A DNA stretch of 51,179 bases. It comes from Saprospiraceae bacterium (lineage in GTDB: Bacteria > Bacteroidota > Bacteroidia > Chitinophagales > Saprospiraceae). Position 1 is the first letter of the stretch. Each line of letters begins with the position of its first letter. Shown here in pieces: positions 1 to 8,806 of the stretch. The stretch is taken from NCBI GenBank assembly GCA_019694255.1, contig JAIBCI010000066.1, positions 1-51,179 on the forward strand, written 5' to 3'. The position numbers were made by a program, and so were the translations under genes. Under the pieces are notes generated by a model. That model did no database searches. It was not told where the DNA came from and saw nothing but the letters and a program-made list of their open reading frames with translations.

Positions 1-3
1 AAT

Positions 4-16
4 ATTCACGGTGAAT
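4..16. promoter_or_regulatory. Small palindrome upstream of the receptor promoter
   Basis: ATTCAC-G-GTGAAT is an inverted repeat of 6-base arms with one central base. It lies just upstream of the -33 element of the TonB-receptor promoter, its centre about 45 bases before the expected transcription start. That is a plausible place for an activator site, but the palindrome is short and stands alone, so it may be chance. Confidence 0.25.
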
Positions 17-19
17 CTG

Positions 20-50
20 TTTGATTACGGATTGAAATAATTTAACTTTG
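20..50 (+). promoter_or_regulatory. Bacteroidota-type promoter of the TonB-dependent receptor
   Basis: TTTG at 20-23 and TAACTTTG at 43-50 are separated by 19 bases. This matches the known Bacteroidota sigma-A consensus (TTTG -33 element, TAnnTTTG -7 element). The ATG at 81 is 30 bases downstream of the -7 element, leaving room for a short leader. It is the cleanest two-part promoter in the window. Confidence 0.8.
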
Positions 51-80
51 TTAATCTATTATCAAACAAAACTTCTAATC

Positions 81-2837
81 ATGAAAAAACTAATCAGGAT
101 TGCTTTTATTTTTCTTGTTGCCGTCAGCGGACTGACTGCACAAGCTCTTCTTCGAGGTCATCTGCAGGATGACGCTGGCCAGCCTCTTATCGGTGCCAAT
201 GTTGTTGCCAATCCAGGTCAACACGGCACACTAAGTGATGCTGACGGCAACTGGACGCTGAACATAACGCCCGGTTCTTACACCCTGAGTATAACCTATG
301 TTGGTTACAATACCGTAGATCTTCCTGTGACTGCTGTCGAAGGCATCAATCAAATACCTGTCCAGACACTTTCAGAATCAGCGGTATTTCTCGAGGACGT
401 CGTCGTCGTTGGTAGCCGCAATGCGCCGAGAAGCCTTACCACCACTCCACTTCCCATTGATGTGTTAAATAACCAGGAGCTTATTGCAACGGGCCAGAAT
501 ACTTTTGACAAAACACTACAGTATCGTGTACCATCCTTCAATGTCGTACAAACACCGGTCAATGATGCGACCTCTTTGCTGGATCCATACGAGATCCGCA
601 ACCTTGGCCCAAGCCGGACACTCATTCTCATCAATGGTAAACGCAAGAATTTGAGCAGCCTGCTCAACACACAGACGTCACCCGCCCGCGGAGAGACCGG
701 TTCAGATATTTCGGCGATCCCCGTAGATGCCATCAAGCGAGTGGAAATACTTCGCGATGGTGCTTCCGCACAATATGGATCCGATGCCATTGCCGGCGTA
801 ATGAACATTATTCTTAAGGACAACTCCGAAGGAGGTAATGTGACGTTGAGAAGTGGCATTACAGGAAAGGGAGATGGCGAAATGATCGGTATTGCACTTA
901 ACAATGGATCCAGCCTGGGAAGCAAAGGGTTTGTAAACTATACCATTGATTTTTCAAAAATCAATGAAGCGCGAAGAAGTGGAACCGTGAGTGCGGAAGG
1001 CGAAGCATCTGACTTTGGTGCAGATCTCAACGAAGTTAAGGCTTATCTCGCCAAATATCCGGATGCAAACAATCATAACTCAGCGCCTGCAACTACTGCG
1101 GCCAAATTTGAAATGAACGCTGGTTCTAAACTGACAAGTCATTCAGACATTTATGCCAATGCCGCTTATGTCTATAAAAAAGTAAACAGTTTTGCCAATT
1201 TCCGAACACCATACTGGCGGACATTATCAGATTATCCCTATCTGAAAGACTTTTTTCCTGACGGACCTAACGGAGAGTATATTGGCTACCAGCCTTCATT
1301 TGACGGCGATCTCACGGATTACAACGGAACCATAGGATTCCGCAACACGAGCAACGGCTGGAATACCGATGTGAGCTTTACTACCGGCGGCAACCGACAG
1401 CTTTATCTCGTTGCGAATTCACAAAACCGTAACGGCACTAAAAATCCTGACGGCACTAACAAATACCAGGAGAACAGTCCAATTTCCTTTAAGCCTGGTG
1501 GCGAATCATTCCGTCATGTCGTAGGCAACCTCGATATAACCCGTAAATTCAATGATATGATTGGGATCGCTGTTGGATCAGAATTCCGGTCTGAGAATTT
1601 TGAAATCATTGCTGGAGACCAGGCTTCTTACGAGGATGGCGGCGCTGATTCCTACGCAGGCAATGACATTAGAAATGCGGGCAAATTCAACCGCTATAAT
1701 TTTGGTGCTTATGGCGATGTTTCCCTGGATCTCACAAAAGCTTTTCTCATCAACGGAACTGCCAGACATGAAAATTACAGCGACTTCGGAGGCGCTACCG
1801 TTTGGAAGCTCAGCAGCCGTTATTTATTGTGGAATGACCGCGCTACGCTCCGGGCTTCCTATTCTACAGGCTTCCGGGCGCCAACCCTGCATCAGAAATT
1901 TTATCAGAAAGCACAGTATTCATTTGTTCCCGGGTCTGGCATTCAGGTAGCTGGTCTCACCAACAACGTATCAAGAGAAGCTCGTCTGCTGGGCCTTCCA
2001 GCACTCAATCCAGAAAAGTCGCGCAATTTTACTGCGGGTATTGGTTTGCGGCCAATCAACCGGATGAATATTACCCTTGATTATTATTATATCGATATCC
2101 GCGACAGGATACTGTTAAGTACGGAAATCACACCCACCGCTGGTGGCAATACCCCATTGGATAAAGTGCTGATGGAAGGCAACCTGACCAGCGTCAGTTT
2201 CTTTGCCAATGCGCTGAATACCTATACTACCGGATTAGATCTGGTGATAAATTACAGAGGAACCAAAATCGGAAGCGGCGACCTTGACATTAACCTCGCG
2301 GGCAACTATGCCATTGCAAACGATAATTATCAGGTAGCGGAAGGCAAATACGTCAATAATCCCAAACTTATTGATGAAGCAGGACAATCCGTTATCAATC
2401 AGACTCAAGAACATCTCTATTTTACCTCAAGACCTAAGTACAAAACTATACTTGGATTTGACTACGAAATCGGTAACTGGTTGTTTAGTCTTAACAATAC
2501 TTTGTTTGGTCCTGTCCAATTCAAACAAGCCGGTATGGATGCAGATTTATATACAGAATTCAAACCCAAGGTAGTGACTGATCTTGGTGTAGGATACCGT
2601 TTCTGCAAACGTTGGAACGTAAACCTGAATTGCAATAATCTTCTCGATGTTCTTCCTAAATGGGAATTCAAAGCTGAAAATGCTTCTGGCACAACCAAGT
2701 TGAACGATCCACAATTCGTCCAAACCCAAAGTAACCTGATTACTTTTAATCAGCGATATCCCGTTACAACATATGATGGCTCACACTTCAGTCAGCTGGG
2801 GCGTCTTTTCTCCATCAGTATCAATTATAAATTATAA
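81..2837 (+). CDS. TonB-dependent outer-membrane receptor
   Basis: A 918-residue outer-membrane receptor that should import a substrate using TonB energy. A signal peptide ends near residue 21 (...SGLTAQ). A carboxypeptidase-regulatory-like beta-sandwich (about 23-100) follows, typical of Bacteroidota receptors. The plug domain comes next, with RDGASAQYGSDAIAG near residue 223, and then a long beta-barrel ending in an aromatic-rich strand (SISINYKL). The ATG at 81 was chosen over an upstream in-frame TTG at 48, because that TTG lies inside the -7 promoter element. No SusD-like partner follows, so it is not a SUS/polysaccharide-utilisation pair and the substrate cannot be told from sequence. 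It is monocistronic, with its own promoter and terminator. Confidence 0.93.
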   Translation: MKKLIRIAFIFLVAVSGLTAQALLRGHLQDDAGQPLIGANVVANPGQHGTLSDADGNWTLNITPGSYTLSITYVGYNTVDLPVTAVEGINQIPVQTLSESAVFLEDVVVVGSRNAPRSLTTTPLPIDVLNNQELIATGQNTFDKTLQYRVPSFNVVQTPVNDATSLLDPYEIRNLGPSRTLILINGKRKNLSSLLNTQTSPARGETGSDISAIPVDAIKRVEILRDGASAQYGSDAIAGVMNIILKDNSEGGNVTLRSGITGKGDGEMIGIALNNGSSLGSKGFVNYTIDFSKINEARRSGTVSAEGEASDFGADLNEVKAYLAKYPDANNHNSAPATTAAKFEMNAGSKLTSHSDIYANAAYVYKKVNSFANFRTPYWRTLSDYPYLKDFFPDGPNGEYIGYQPSFDGDLTDYNGTIGFRNTSNGWNTDVSFTTGGNRQLYLVANSQNRNGTKNPDGTNKYQENSPISFKPGGESFRHVVGNLDITRKFNDMIGIAVGSEFRSENFEIIAGDQASYEDGGADSYAGNDIRNAGKFNRYNFGAYGDVSLDLTKAFLINGTARHENYSDFGGATVWKLSSRYLLWNDRATLRASYSTGFRAPTLHQKFYQKAQYSFVPGSGIQVAGLTNNVSREARLLGLPALNPEKSRNFTAGIGLRPINRMNITLDYYYIDIRDRILLSTEITPTAGGNTPLDKVLMEGNLTSVSFFANALNTYTTGLDLVINYRGTKIGSGDLDINLAGNYAIANDNYQVAEGKYVNNPKLIDEAGQSVINQTQEHLYFTSRPKYKTILGFDYEIGNWLFSLNNTLFGPVQFKQAGMDADLYTEFKPKVVTDLGVGYRFCKRWNVNLNCNNLLDVLPKWEFKAENASGTTKLNDPQFVQTQSNLITFNQRYPVTTYDGSHFSQLGRLFSISINYKL

Positions 2838-2861
2838 AAAACAGAAAAATAATTACCTCAG

Positions 2862-2891
2862 GGCGCATTCACTGAATGCGCCTTTTTTTTT
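2862..2891 (+). terminator. Rho-independent terminator
   Basis: The perfect stem GGCGCATTC/GAATGCGCC has a 3-base ACT loop and runs straight into nine T residues (2883-2891), 24 bases after the receptor stop codon. It is a textbook intrinsic terminator and the only strong one seen in the window. Confidence 0.93.
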
Positions 2892-3004
2892 CATAATATT
2901 GAAATATTCAGATCGAGCTTGATTGCGATTAACCCGGCAATTTTGACAAAACATTGGTTTGTCAAAATGGTCTCGCGACTAAAGTATATTCAACTCCCAA
3001 AAAA

Positions 3005-4453
3005 TTATTTTTCGAAATATTCTCTTGCGCGTCGGTTGATGTTGGCTTTCATTTTCTTCGCATCAACCGGATTATCTCCGGCGTACTCGTCCTGTACCTG
3101 GCGGTACAACTCAATTTCCCAACGATCATTATGGCGCTCGCCGTAGGTATTGGTATGCAATAAGATAAAATTAGCCCCTACCTTGTCCTTATTATAAAAT
3201 ATAAATCTTGCGTTTGTCTGACCAGTTGGCATCTTATCATAGTACCATATTTCATAAGGATAAGCGCCATTGTCATTTTCTTCGTGGATAACTTCCTGCG
3301 GCTTACCATACTTCAGATAGATCATGCCTCGATCTGATTCGAACCCAAATCGGAATCCTGAAACAAATTGTTGATCCGTATACCTGACATTGGACCGGAA
3401 TTTTTTAAACTGCACAACACAGTCATCTTTAAAACGATCTTTCCAGAATCTGTACAGGTACATTTTTCCTGCATTTTTATTGGCCATGTGATCGACCTTT
3501 GCAAGATTATCGCGCTCGATACTCGGCAGGATTACATTCAAAGCTCTCAGGTAGTAATGTACGGAGTCGGAAGACAAGGACCTGAAGAAATCTTCTTCTC
3601 CCGGATTTTCAAACTTCAGCACCATGAGCCTGTCCCAAAAAGGATTTGATCTCTCGAATTCAATCTCGCGTGTACAAATTAGATCCTTGTTCTTGCGAAG
3701 GGCATTTACTTTCAAAATATAACTTCCCGACAATAACGTGCTGATATCGCGTGTCTGTAATATCATTCCCGGATCATTGACGAAGCGATGTTTGAACCAT
3801 TCATCGTCGACGAGCCATTGTCCTTCTCCAGACCGATGTAATATCTGAAACTGTAGGACATAATCACGGTCACTGAGCGATTGCATCCCATACGTCTCAA
3901 GATAGAAATGTAAGAAATTAAACTGACGGCCAAGATTATTCCATGGGAGGGGTTCATACGCAAAACCGTTTTTGCTGATTACCTGGCTTCCTTGATTATT
4001 TTTGCTCACTACGGAGAACAACTGAATGTCCGACATCACCAGGGATGACGGAAGCTCGGATATAGTGAGCGAGTCAACCAGTGTAAGAGAATGCCCTTCG
4101 GCCTGTGCATCCTGTATTTCTGACTGAAGAATAAAGTTTCCTCCGCTCAGGGGCCATCTCAGAACATGCAGCATGTGGTTGTTTTCTTTAAGTAACGGAG
4201 AATGCAGGGTAAATTTATCAGCCCTGAACATTCTGCTCCCTTCAGACAGGGTAACCAGTACTTCAACGCTGGTGCGAAAACTACTGTCTGGTGCATATTC
4301 ATGGACCAGTTGATCTGTTGGAATTACAAAAGTGATTTCGACATACGGCTTCTCATTCTGATAAAAAACATAGGTGCGGATATCTGCCTGAATGGCCGCA
4401 GACAATGTACTCAAGCAACACAGTCCGAAGAACATTATCAAGGCCTTGCACAT
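3005..4453 (-). CDS. GWxTD-domain secreted protein
   Basis: 482 residues with an N-terminal signal peptide (MCKALIMFFGLCCLSTLSAA). The C-terminal third carries the GWxTD-domain signature known from Bacteroidota: a YLKYGKPQEV stretch followed by YEIWYYD, then an Arg/Lys-rich end. Proteins of this family are exported and of unknown function; some are tied to envelope or gliding-type processes, but nothing here proves that. The start is one base after the stop of the upstream lipoprotein gene (4455-4817), so the two are almost certainly co-transcribed. The name GWxTD describes the family and not a demonstrated activity. Confidence 0.85.
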   Translation of the reverse strand: MCKALIMFFGLCCLSTLSAAIQADIRTYVFYQNEKPYVEITFVIPTDQLVHEYAPDSSFRTSVEVLVTLSEGSRMFRADKFTLHSPLLKENNHMLHVLRWPLSGGNFILQSEIQDAQAEGHSLTLVDSLTISELPSSLVMSDIQLFSVVSKNNQGSQVISKNGFAYEPLPWNNLGRQFNFLHFYLETYGMQSLSDRDYVLQFQILHRSGEGQWLVDDEWFKHRFVNDPGMILQTRDISTLLSGSYILKVNALRKNKDLICTREIEFERSNPFWDRLMVLKFENPGEEDFFRSLSSDSVHYYLRALNVILPSIERDNLAKVDHMANKNAGKMYLYRFWKDRFKDDCVVQFKKFRSNVRYTDQQFVSGFRFGFESDRGMIYLKYGKPQEVIHEENDNGAYPYEIWYYDKMPTGQTNARFIFYNKDKVGANFILLHTNTYGERHNDRWEIELYRQVQDEYAGDNPVDAKKMKANINRRAREYFEK

Positions 4454-4454
4454 A

Positions 4455-4817
4455 CTATTCTCTTTTTAACACAAATCTAAACGGAATACCATCGATGTTC
4501 GTTGCGAAGGTCAGTGTGGAATCCTGATTTTTAGTCACGGCATAGCGCATTTCGAAAGGTACCATGTGAACCACATCCTGATTATCAATGTGAAACCCTG
4601 TACTCAGATTATCTCCGAAAATATTGGTCGTCAACATCGTGTCCTGAAACATGTAGAAAGCTCCATTGAGGGTAACGGTAGTCTTCTCACCGCGAAAAGC
4701 TTTGGTCAGTATCCATTTGCCCTGAAGGTCGTGCCTTGTCAGATAAGCTTCCTTTTTGCAACCCAAAAAGAAGACAAGACCACAGATCAATAGAAAACAA
4801 ATCCTCATATTCGCCAT
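4455..4817 (-). CDS. Small lipoprotein, lipocalin-like
   Basis: 120 residues with a lipoprotein signal peptide ending in the lipobox FFLGC (Cys20), so it should be lipidated at the outer or inner membrane. The mature part is beta-rich, with LQGKWILTKAFRG near its start resembling the opening strand of lipocalin-like proteins. No specific family is recognised. An alternative ATG at 4808 would only shorten the signal peptide. It is the first gene of a two-gene unit with the GWxTD gene, behind a TACCTTTG -7 element at 4828-4835. Confidence 0.75.
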   Translation of the reverse strand: MANMRICFLLICGLVFFLGCKKEAYLTRHDLQGKWILTKAFRGEKTTVTLNGAFYMFQDTMLTTNIFGDNLSTGFHIDNQDVVHMVPFEMRYAVTKNQDSTLTFATNIDGIPFRFVLKRE

Positions 4818-4827
4818 TTCAATAATT

Positions 4828-4835
4828 CAAAGGTA
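4828..4835 (-). promoter_or_regulatory. -7 promoter element for the lipoprotein-GWxTD unit
   Basis: The minus strand reads TACCTTTG, an exact TAnnTTTG element, 10 bases upstream of the lipoprotein ATG. It lies in the 46-base divergent gap shared with the SDR gene. No clear -33 TTTG is visible at the expected distance. Confidence 0.6.
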
Positions 4836-4863
4836 TATCGAAAAGGCAAATCCATCGTTAAAA

Positions 4864-5718
4864 ATGACTTCTAAGGACAAACCAGTGATCGTACTGACCG
4901 GTGTCTCCAGCGGCATAGGCCGCTTTTTGGCCAAAAAATTGTCCGCTGACTTTCAGATATTTGGAACACTTCGCGACCTTGCTTTTGCGGATTCTTTGAG
5001 ATCCGAAATCAATGATATCAGACTATTTAAGCTGGATTTGAGTAGTCCGGACTCGATCCGTTTGGGTTGGGAACAAATCATGCAGGAACTGGATGGCCGC
5101 CTTGTGAGAGCCCTTATCAATAATGCAGGCTATGCATTGCCCGGAGCCATTATTGATCTTACGCACGAAGCTTTACTGGATCAAATGCAGGTCAACCTAC
5201 TGGCACCTGCTGACCTGATCAGGCGAGTTGTTCCCTTAATGAATCCGGGTGAAGGCAGAATTATAAATATTAGCTCGGTATCCGGTCTCTTCGCCTCGCC
5301 TTTTATGGGTGCATATGCCGCTTCAAAATTTGCGCTCGAAGGGCTGTCTGATGCGCTCCGACGGGAACTAGCACTCATAAATATTGGTGTTGTCATCATC
5401 GAACCTGGCCCTCTCTATACCCCCATCTGGTCTAAAAACCTGGGCCTCGACCTCAAACACCGTGACAGTCGTTTTGCTTCCTATCTGGAAGGCGCTGACC
5501 AGCAAATCAAGGCCATGGAAGCCGGAGCTTTGCCCGTTGAAAGAATACTGGCACCCGTTTTGCAGGCGATTAAACACAAAAGGCCAAAAATCCGTTATCT
5601 TGTGCACCGCCATCCATGGATGATCAGGACGCTGGTCCACCTGCTGCCCTCGCGATTTGTGGACCGGTTGGTGTTAAAACGAATCAGATCAAAATCAAAA
5701 AAATTTCGCCCCATATGA
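4864..5718 (+). CDS. SDR family NAD(P)-dependent oxidoreductase
   Basis: 284-residue classical short-chain dehydrogenase/reductase with a Rossmann fold. It has the cofactor motif TGVSSGIG (12-19), NNAG (86-89), catalytic Ser about 138 in NISSVSG, and YAASK with Tyr151 and Lys155. The substrate is unknown; the C-terminal extension and PGPLYTPIW segment are like 17-beta-hydroxysteroid or acyl/sterol-type SDRs. The ATG at 4864 is preferred, because upstream in-frame codons would run into the divergent lipoprotein gene. The stop overlaps the next gene's start in ATGA (5715-5718), which indicates translational coupling with the M1 peptidase. Confidence 0.92.
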   Translation: MTSKDKPVIVLTGVSSGIGRFLAKKLSADFQIFGTLRDLAFADSLRSEINDIRLFKLDLSSPDSIRLGWEQIMQELDGRLVRALINNAGYALPGAIIDLTHEALLDQMQVNLLAPADLIRRVVPLMNPGEGRIINISSVSGLFASPFMGAYAASKFALEGLSDALRRELALINIGVVIIEPGPLYTPIWSKNLGLDLKHRDSRFASYLEGADQQIKAMEAGALPVERILAPVLQAIKHKRPKIRYLVHRHPWMIRTLVHLLPSRFVDRLVLKRIRSKSKKFRPI

Positions 5719-7367
5719 GTTTTGCAACAGGAAGGAACATTCTTGTAATTTCTCTTTTCATTATTTTATACCAGACTGCACATAGTCAGGTTATGATTTT
5801 CTCCAGAAAAGACAGTTTGCGCGGCGCGCTCAGACCAGAACGCAGTTATGATGTCACACATTATGATTTGCACGTAGCCGTTCAGCCTGAGAAAAAAAGC
5901 ATTTCCGGATACAATATCATCAGTTACCGCGGCCTTGGTACTTGTCCTGAGATGCAGATTGATCTATTTGACAACATGAAAATTAAAAGCATACGCACTG
6001 GTTCCAAAGAACTTAAATGGCACCGCGAGTACAATGCAGTTTTTATTCAATATCCGCTGTCTGACAAGAAAGAAGACAAAATCAGAATTGACTTTGAAGG
6101 TCAGCCCATCATCGCCAACAAGGCACCCTGGGACGGCGGATTTGTGTGGACTGAAGATGAATTTAAGAATCCCTGGATCGGTGTTGCCTGCGAAGGTATC
6201 GGTGCCAGTCTGTGGTGGCCCAATAAGGACCATCTCTCCGATGAGCCCGAATTCATGGATATCTATATAACAGCACCAAAACCACTCATGGCGATTTCCA
6301 ATGGCCACTTTGTTGAGGAGAAGCCCGAAGGCAAAAAACAAACAACTTGGCACTGGCAGGTGAGTTACCCCATCAATAATTATAATGTTACGCTTTATAT
6401 AGGTAAATACGCTTCCTTCACTGAAGATTTCAAAACATCAGCAGGTGAGGCAATGACGCTGAGGTATTATGTGCTGGAGCCTCATCTCACCATTGCTAAA
6501 GAACATTTCAAACAGACCGCACAGGTTCTTCAATCATTTGATCATTATCTTGGTCCATATCCTTTTGTGAAAGACGGTTACGCCCTCGTTGAGGCTCCTT
6601 ATCTTGGCATGGAACACCAGAGTGCAATTGCCTATGGCAATGGATTTATGCGTGGATATCAGGGCAAACGAATTCCGGATGACCTCAATTTTGACTATAT
6701 TATTTTACATGAAAGTGCCCATGAATACTGGGGGAATGCAGTGAGCTGCACCGACCATGCCGATATGTGGATCCATGAAGGTTTTGCGACCTATATGGAA
6801 GCACTTTATGTCGAATATCTGAAAGGCAAGGAAGCGGGTCTTAAATATCTTGAATACATACGTCCGTCGATTGTCAATCAGCAACCTATTCTTGGTCCTA
6901 AAAATGTTAATTTTTTGGATAACCCTTCCGATATCTATACCAAGGGAGCTTGGGTTTTGCAGACACTTCGACAAAGTCTCATGAACGACACATTGTTTTT
7001 TGAAATCCTGAAAGATTTCTATCAGCAACACAAAATGGGGTTTGCTACCACAAAGGATTTTTCAGACCTGGTCTCCAAAGTCAGTGGTCGCGATTATGCT
7101 CCTTTTCTTCGACAGTATCTGAAATATAAAACCATACCTAAGCTTTTGTATTCTGTTACTCATCGTGACAACTATACCACCATCAAATACAAGTGGGATT
7201 GCTACGAACCTGATTTTTATTTGCCCATTGATTTTGACATGGACGGAAGAAAAATTCAATTGGAGCCTGCCTCGAATTGGAAAAATATAGAATTCAGTCG
7301 TGATTTTAAAAAAGTAAAACCCCGCACCCGAGGTCTTCTGATTGATGTTGAAGAAGTCAAAGGGTAA
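5715..7367 (+). CDS. M1 family metallopeptidase (aminopeptidase-like), exported
   Basis: 550 residues. The N-terminus is a signal peptide (ends ...YQTAHSQ), so it acts in the periplasm or outside. Zinc-site residues of family M1 are visible: HESAH (His332, Glu333, His336) and Glu355 eighteen residues later in WIHEGFATYME. The exopeptidase-type motif appears as GMEHQS (298-303) in place of GAMEN. The protein stops after the catalytic domain and a short tail and lacks the large helical C-terminal domain of PepN. The ATG at 5715 was chosen because it gives the signal peptide and the ATGA overlap with the SDR gene. prmA starts 28 bases after its stop. Confidence 0.9.
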   Translation: MSFATGRNILVISLFIILYQTAHSQVMIFSRKDSLRGALRPERSYDVTHYDLHVAVQPEKKSISGYNIISYRGLGTCPEMQIDLFDNMKIKSIRTGSKELKWHREYNAVFIQYPLSDKKEDKIRIDFEGQPIIANKAPWDGGFVWTEDEFKNPWIGVACEGIGASLWWPNKDHLSDEPEFMDIYITAPKPLMAISNGHFVEEKPEGKKQTTWHWQVSYPINNYNVTLYIGKYASFTEDFKTSAGEAMTLRYYVLEPHLTIAKEHFKQTAQVLQSFDHYLGPYPFVKDGYALVEAPYLGMEHQSAIAYGNGFMRGYQGKRIPDDLNFDYIILHESAHEYWGNAVSCTDHADMWIHEGFATYMEALYVEYLKGKEAGLKYLEYIRPSIVNQQPILGPKNVNFLDNPSDIYTKGAWVLQTLRQSLMNDTLFFEILKDFYQQHKMGFATTKDFSDLVSKVSGRDYAPFLRQYLKYKTIPKLLYSVTHRDNYTTIKYKWDCYEPDFYLPIDFDMDGRKIQLEPASNWKNIEFSRDFKKVKPRTRGLLIDVEEVKG

Positions 7368-7395
7368 TGGAGGCTTTGATCGAAATAATATCAAA

Positions 7396-8241
7396 ATGCA
7401 GACTTATCTCGAACTAAAATTACAACTTGATCCTGATGACCAGGAAGGTTGGATGGGATGGTTGTATGATCAGGGTTTTGAAAATTTTGTTGAAGAAGAA
7501 CAAAGCCTTTCCGGCTTCCTGTCCTGTGACCAATGGACGACTGACCTGCAACAAGAAGTCGAAAAACGTTGCTTAGAAAATAAAATTTCAAGCCAAATCG
7601 TCATTCATGATCCGCGTGATTGGAATGCCGTCTGGGAATCGAATTTTGAACCCATCGCGATTGGACAAGATTTATACGTACGGGCAACCTTTCATTCACC
7701 CAGATCAGAATTTCCAACGGAAATCGTAATTGCACCCCGCATGGCCTTTGGCACCGGTCATCACGCCACCACTGCCATGATACTTTACTGGTTGACGAAA
7801 CAGAATCTGGAAGGATCAAGCGTCCTGGATTTCGGATGTGGAACAGGAATTTTAGGAATATACGCAGCTAAAAAAAAATGCGCGTGTCTCGACATGATTG
7901 ACAATGAAGAGCCCGCTGTGGAAAATGCCACAGAACATTGCACTATGAATCAGATCACCGCAGACCATATTTTGCTGGGGTCTGTTGAGGTGATACCGCA
8001 AAAAAAATATGATTTGATTCTGGCGAATATTACACGAAATGTTCTTGAAGTATGCCTGCCTGGGCTAGTTCGCCATCTCCAGACCGGAGGATATCTGGTG
8101 ATCAGCGGATTTCTTAACAGCGACCGAGATGCGATGCAGCATACATTACAATCGCTTGGTATGGAAGTCACTGAAGTGATTCAGGAACAGGATTGGCTGG
8201 CGATGGTTACCCAATTGAAAGGGCATCATCGAAATGCCTGA
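7396..8241 (+). CDS. prmA: Ribosomal protein L11 methyltransferase
   Basis: 281-residue SAM-dependent methyltransferase that trimethylates ribosomal protein L11. Visible are the family's APRMAFGTGHHATT segment (113-126), the SAM-binding glycine loop DFGCGTG (145-151) and the LANITRNVL post-motif. The ATG at 7396 is preferred to an upstream in-frame start at 7342 that would overlap the peptidase. Its 3' end overlaps the convergent maf gene by 35 bases (8207-8241), so both strands are coding there. Confidence 0.95.
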   Translation: MQTYLELKLQLDPDDQEGWMGWLYDQGFENFVEEEQSLSGFLSCDQWTTDLQQEVEKRCLENKISSQIVIHDPRDWNAVWESNFEPIAIGQDLYVRATFHSPRSEFPTEIVIAPRMAFGTGHHATTAMILYWLTKQNLEGSSVLDFGCGTGILGIYAAKKKCACLDMIDNEEPAVENATEHCTMNQITADHILLGSVEVIPQKKYDLILANITRNVLEVCLPGLVRHLQTGGYLVISGFLNSDRDAMQHTLQSLGMEVTEVIQEQDWLAMVTQLKGHHRNA

Positions 8242-8806
8242 TTGCTTCATACACAAGGTCAGTTGGTAACCCCATAATGTTGGCATAAGATCCTTCAATG
8301 GCTGAAATTTTACACAGACCAATCCATTCTTGTACTGCGTAAGATCCTGCTTTGTCATAGGGTTTGTATTGCTCAATATACCATCGTACTTCGGCATCGA
8401 TCAGCTCACGCATGTAAACCTGCGATACTCCCGTGAAGCTCATTCTTCGTTGATGATCTGCAACACACACCCCGGTGTACACGGTGTGCCTCTTACCAGA
8501 TAAAAAAGAAAGCATGCGATAAGCGTCATTAAAATCTGCCGGTTTGTTGAAGATCCGGTCCCCAAGGACGACGACTGAGTCTGCGGCAAGCAGAATTTTA
8601 TTGTCCGCTATCAAATGCAATCCAGCGTCTGCCTTGCGGTTGGCAAGATGTTCAGCAACAAGTTCGAGGGGAATCTCTTCACTGAAAGTTTCGTCTATAT
8701 CCAGAGGCATGACTTCGATATCAAATCCTGCCTCTTCAAGGAGGCTCTTTCTTCTGGGAGAACCAGATGCCAGTACGATTTTTCTTTTATTGATATATTG
8801 TCTCAT
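8207..8806 (-). CDS. maf: Maf family nucleotide pyrophosphatase
   Basis: 199-residue Maf protein, a house-cleaning nucleoside triphosphate pyrophosphatase (dTTP/UTP-type or related). It shows the N-terminal ASGSPRRK signature (13-20), the ADSVV segment and DKAGSYAVQ. It is the last gene of the fdx-iscX-kdsC-ubiA-maf run. Its ATG overlaps the ubiA stop by four bases (8803-8806), and its end overlaps the convergent prmA end. Which nucleotide it prefers cannot be settled from these motifs alone. Confidence 0.93.
   Translation of the reverse strand: MRQYINKRKIVLASGSPRRKSLLEEAGFDIEVMPLDIDETFSEEIPLELVAEHLANRKADAGLHLIADNKILLAADSVVVLGDRIFNKPADFNDAYRMLSFLSGKRHTVYTGVCVADHQRRMSFTGVSQVYMRELIDAEVRWYIEQYKPYDKAGSYAVQEWIGLCKISAIEGSYANIMGLPTDLVYEAIRHFDDALSIG

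Noticed and set aside
48-80. TTG start giving 11 extra residues to the TonB receptor
   Set aside because: The TTG is the end of the -7 promoter element and would not be in the mRNA.
350-925. 191-codon minus-strand frame
   Set aside because: Lies wholly inside the TonB-receptor gene on the other strand; translation is low-complexity and has no domain.
4756-4863. 36-residue extension of the SDR
   Set aside because: Overlaps the divergent lipoprotein gene; the Rossmann motif is at the expected distance from the ATG at 4864.
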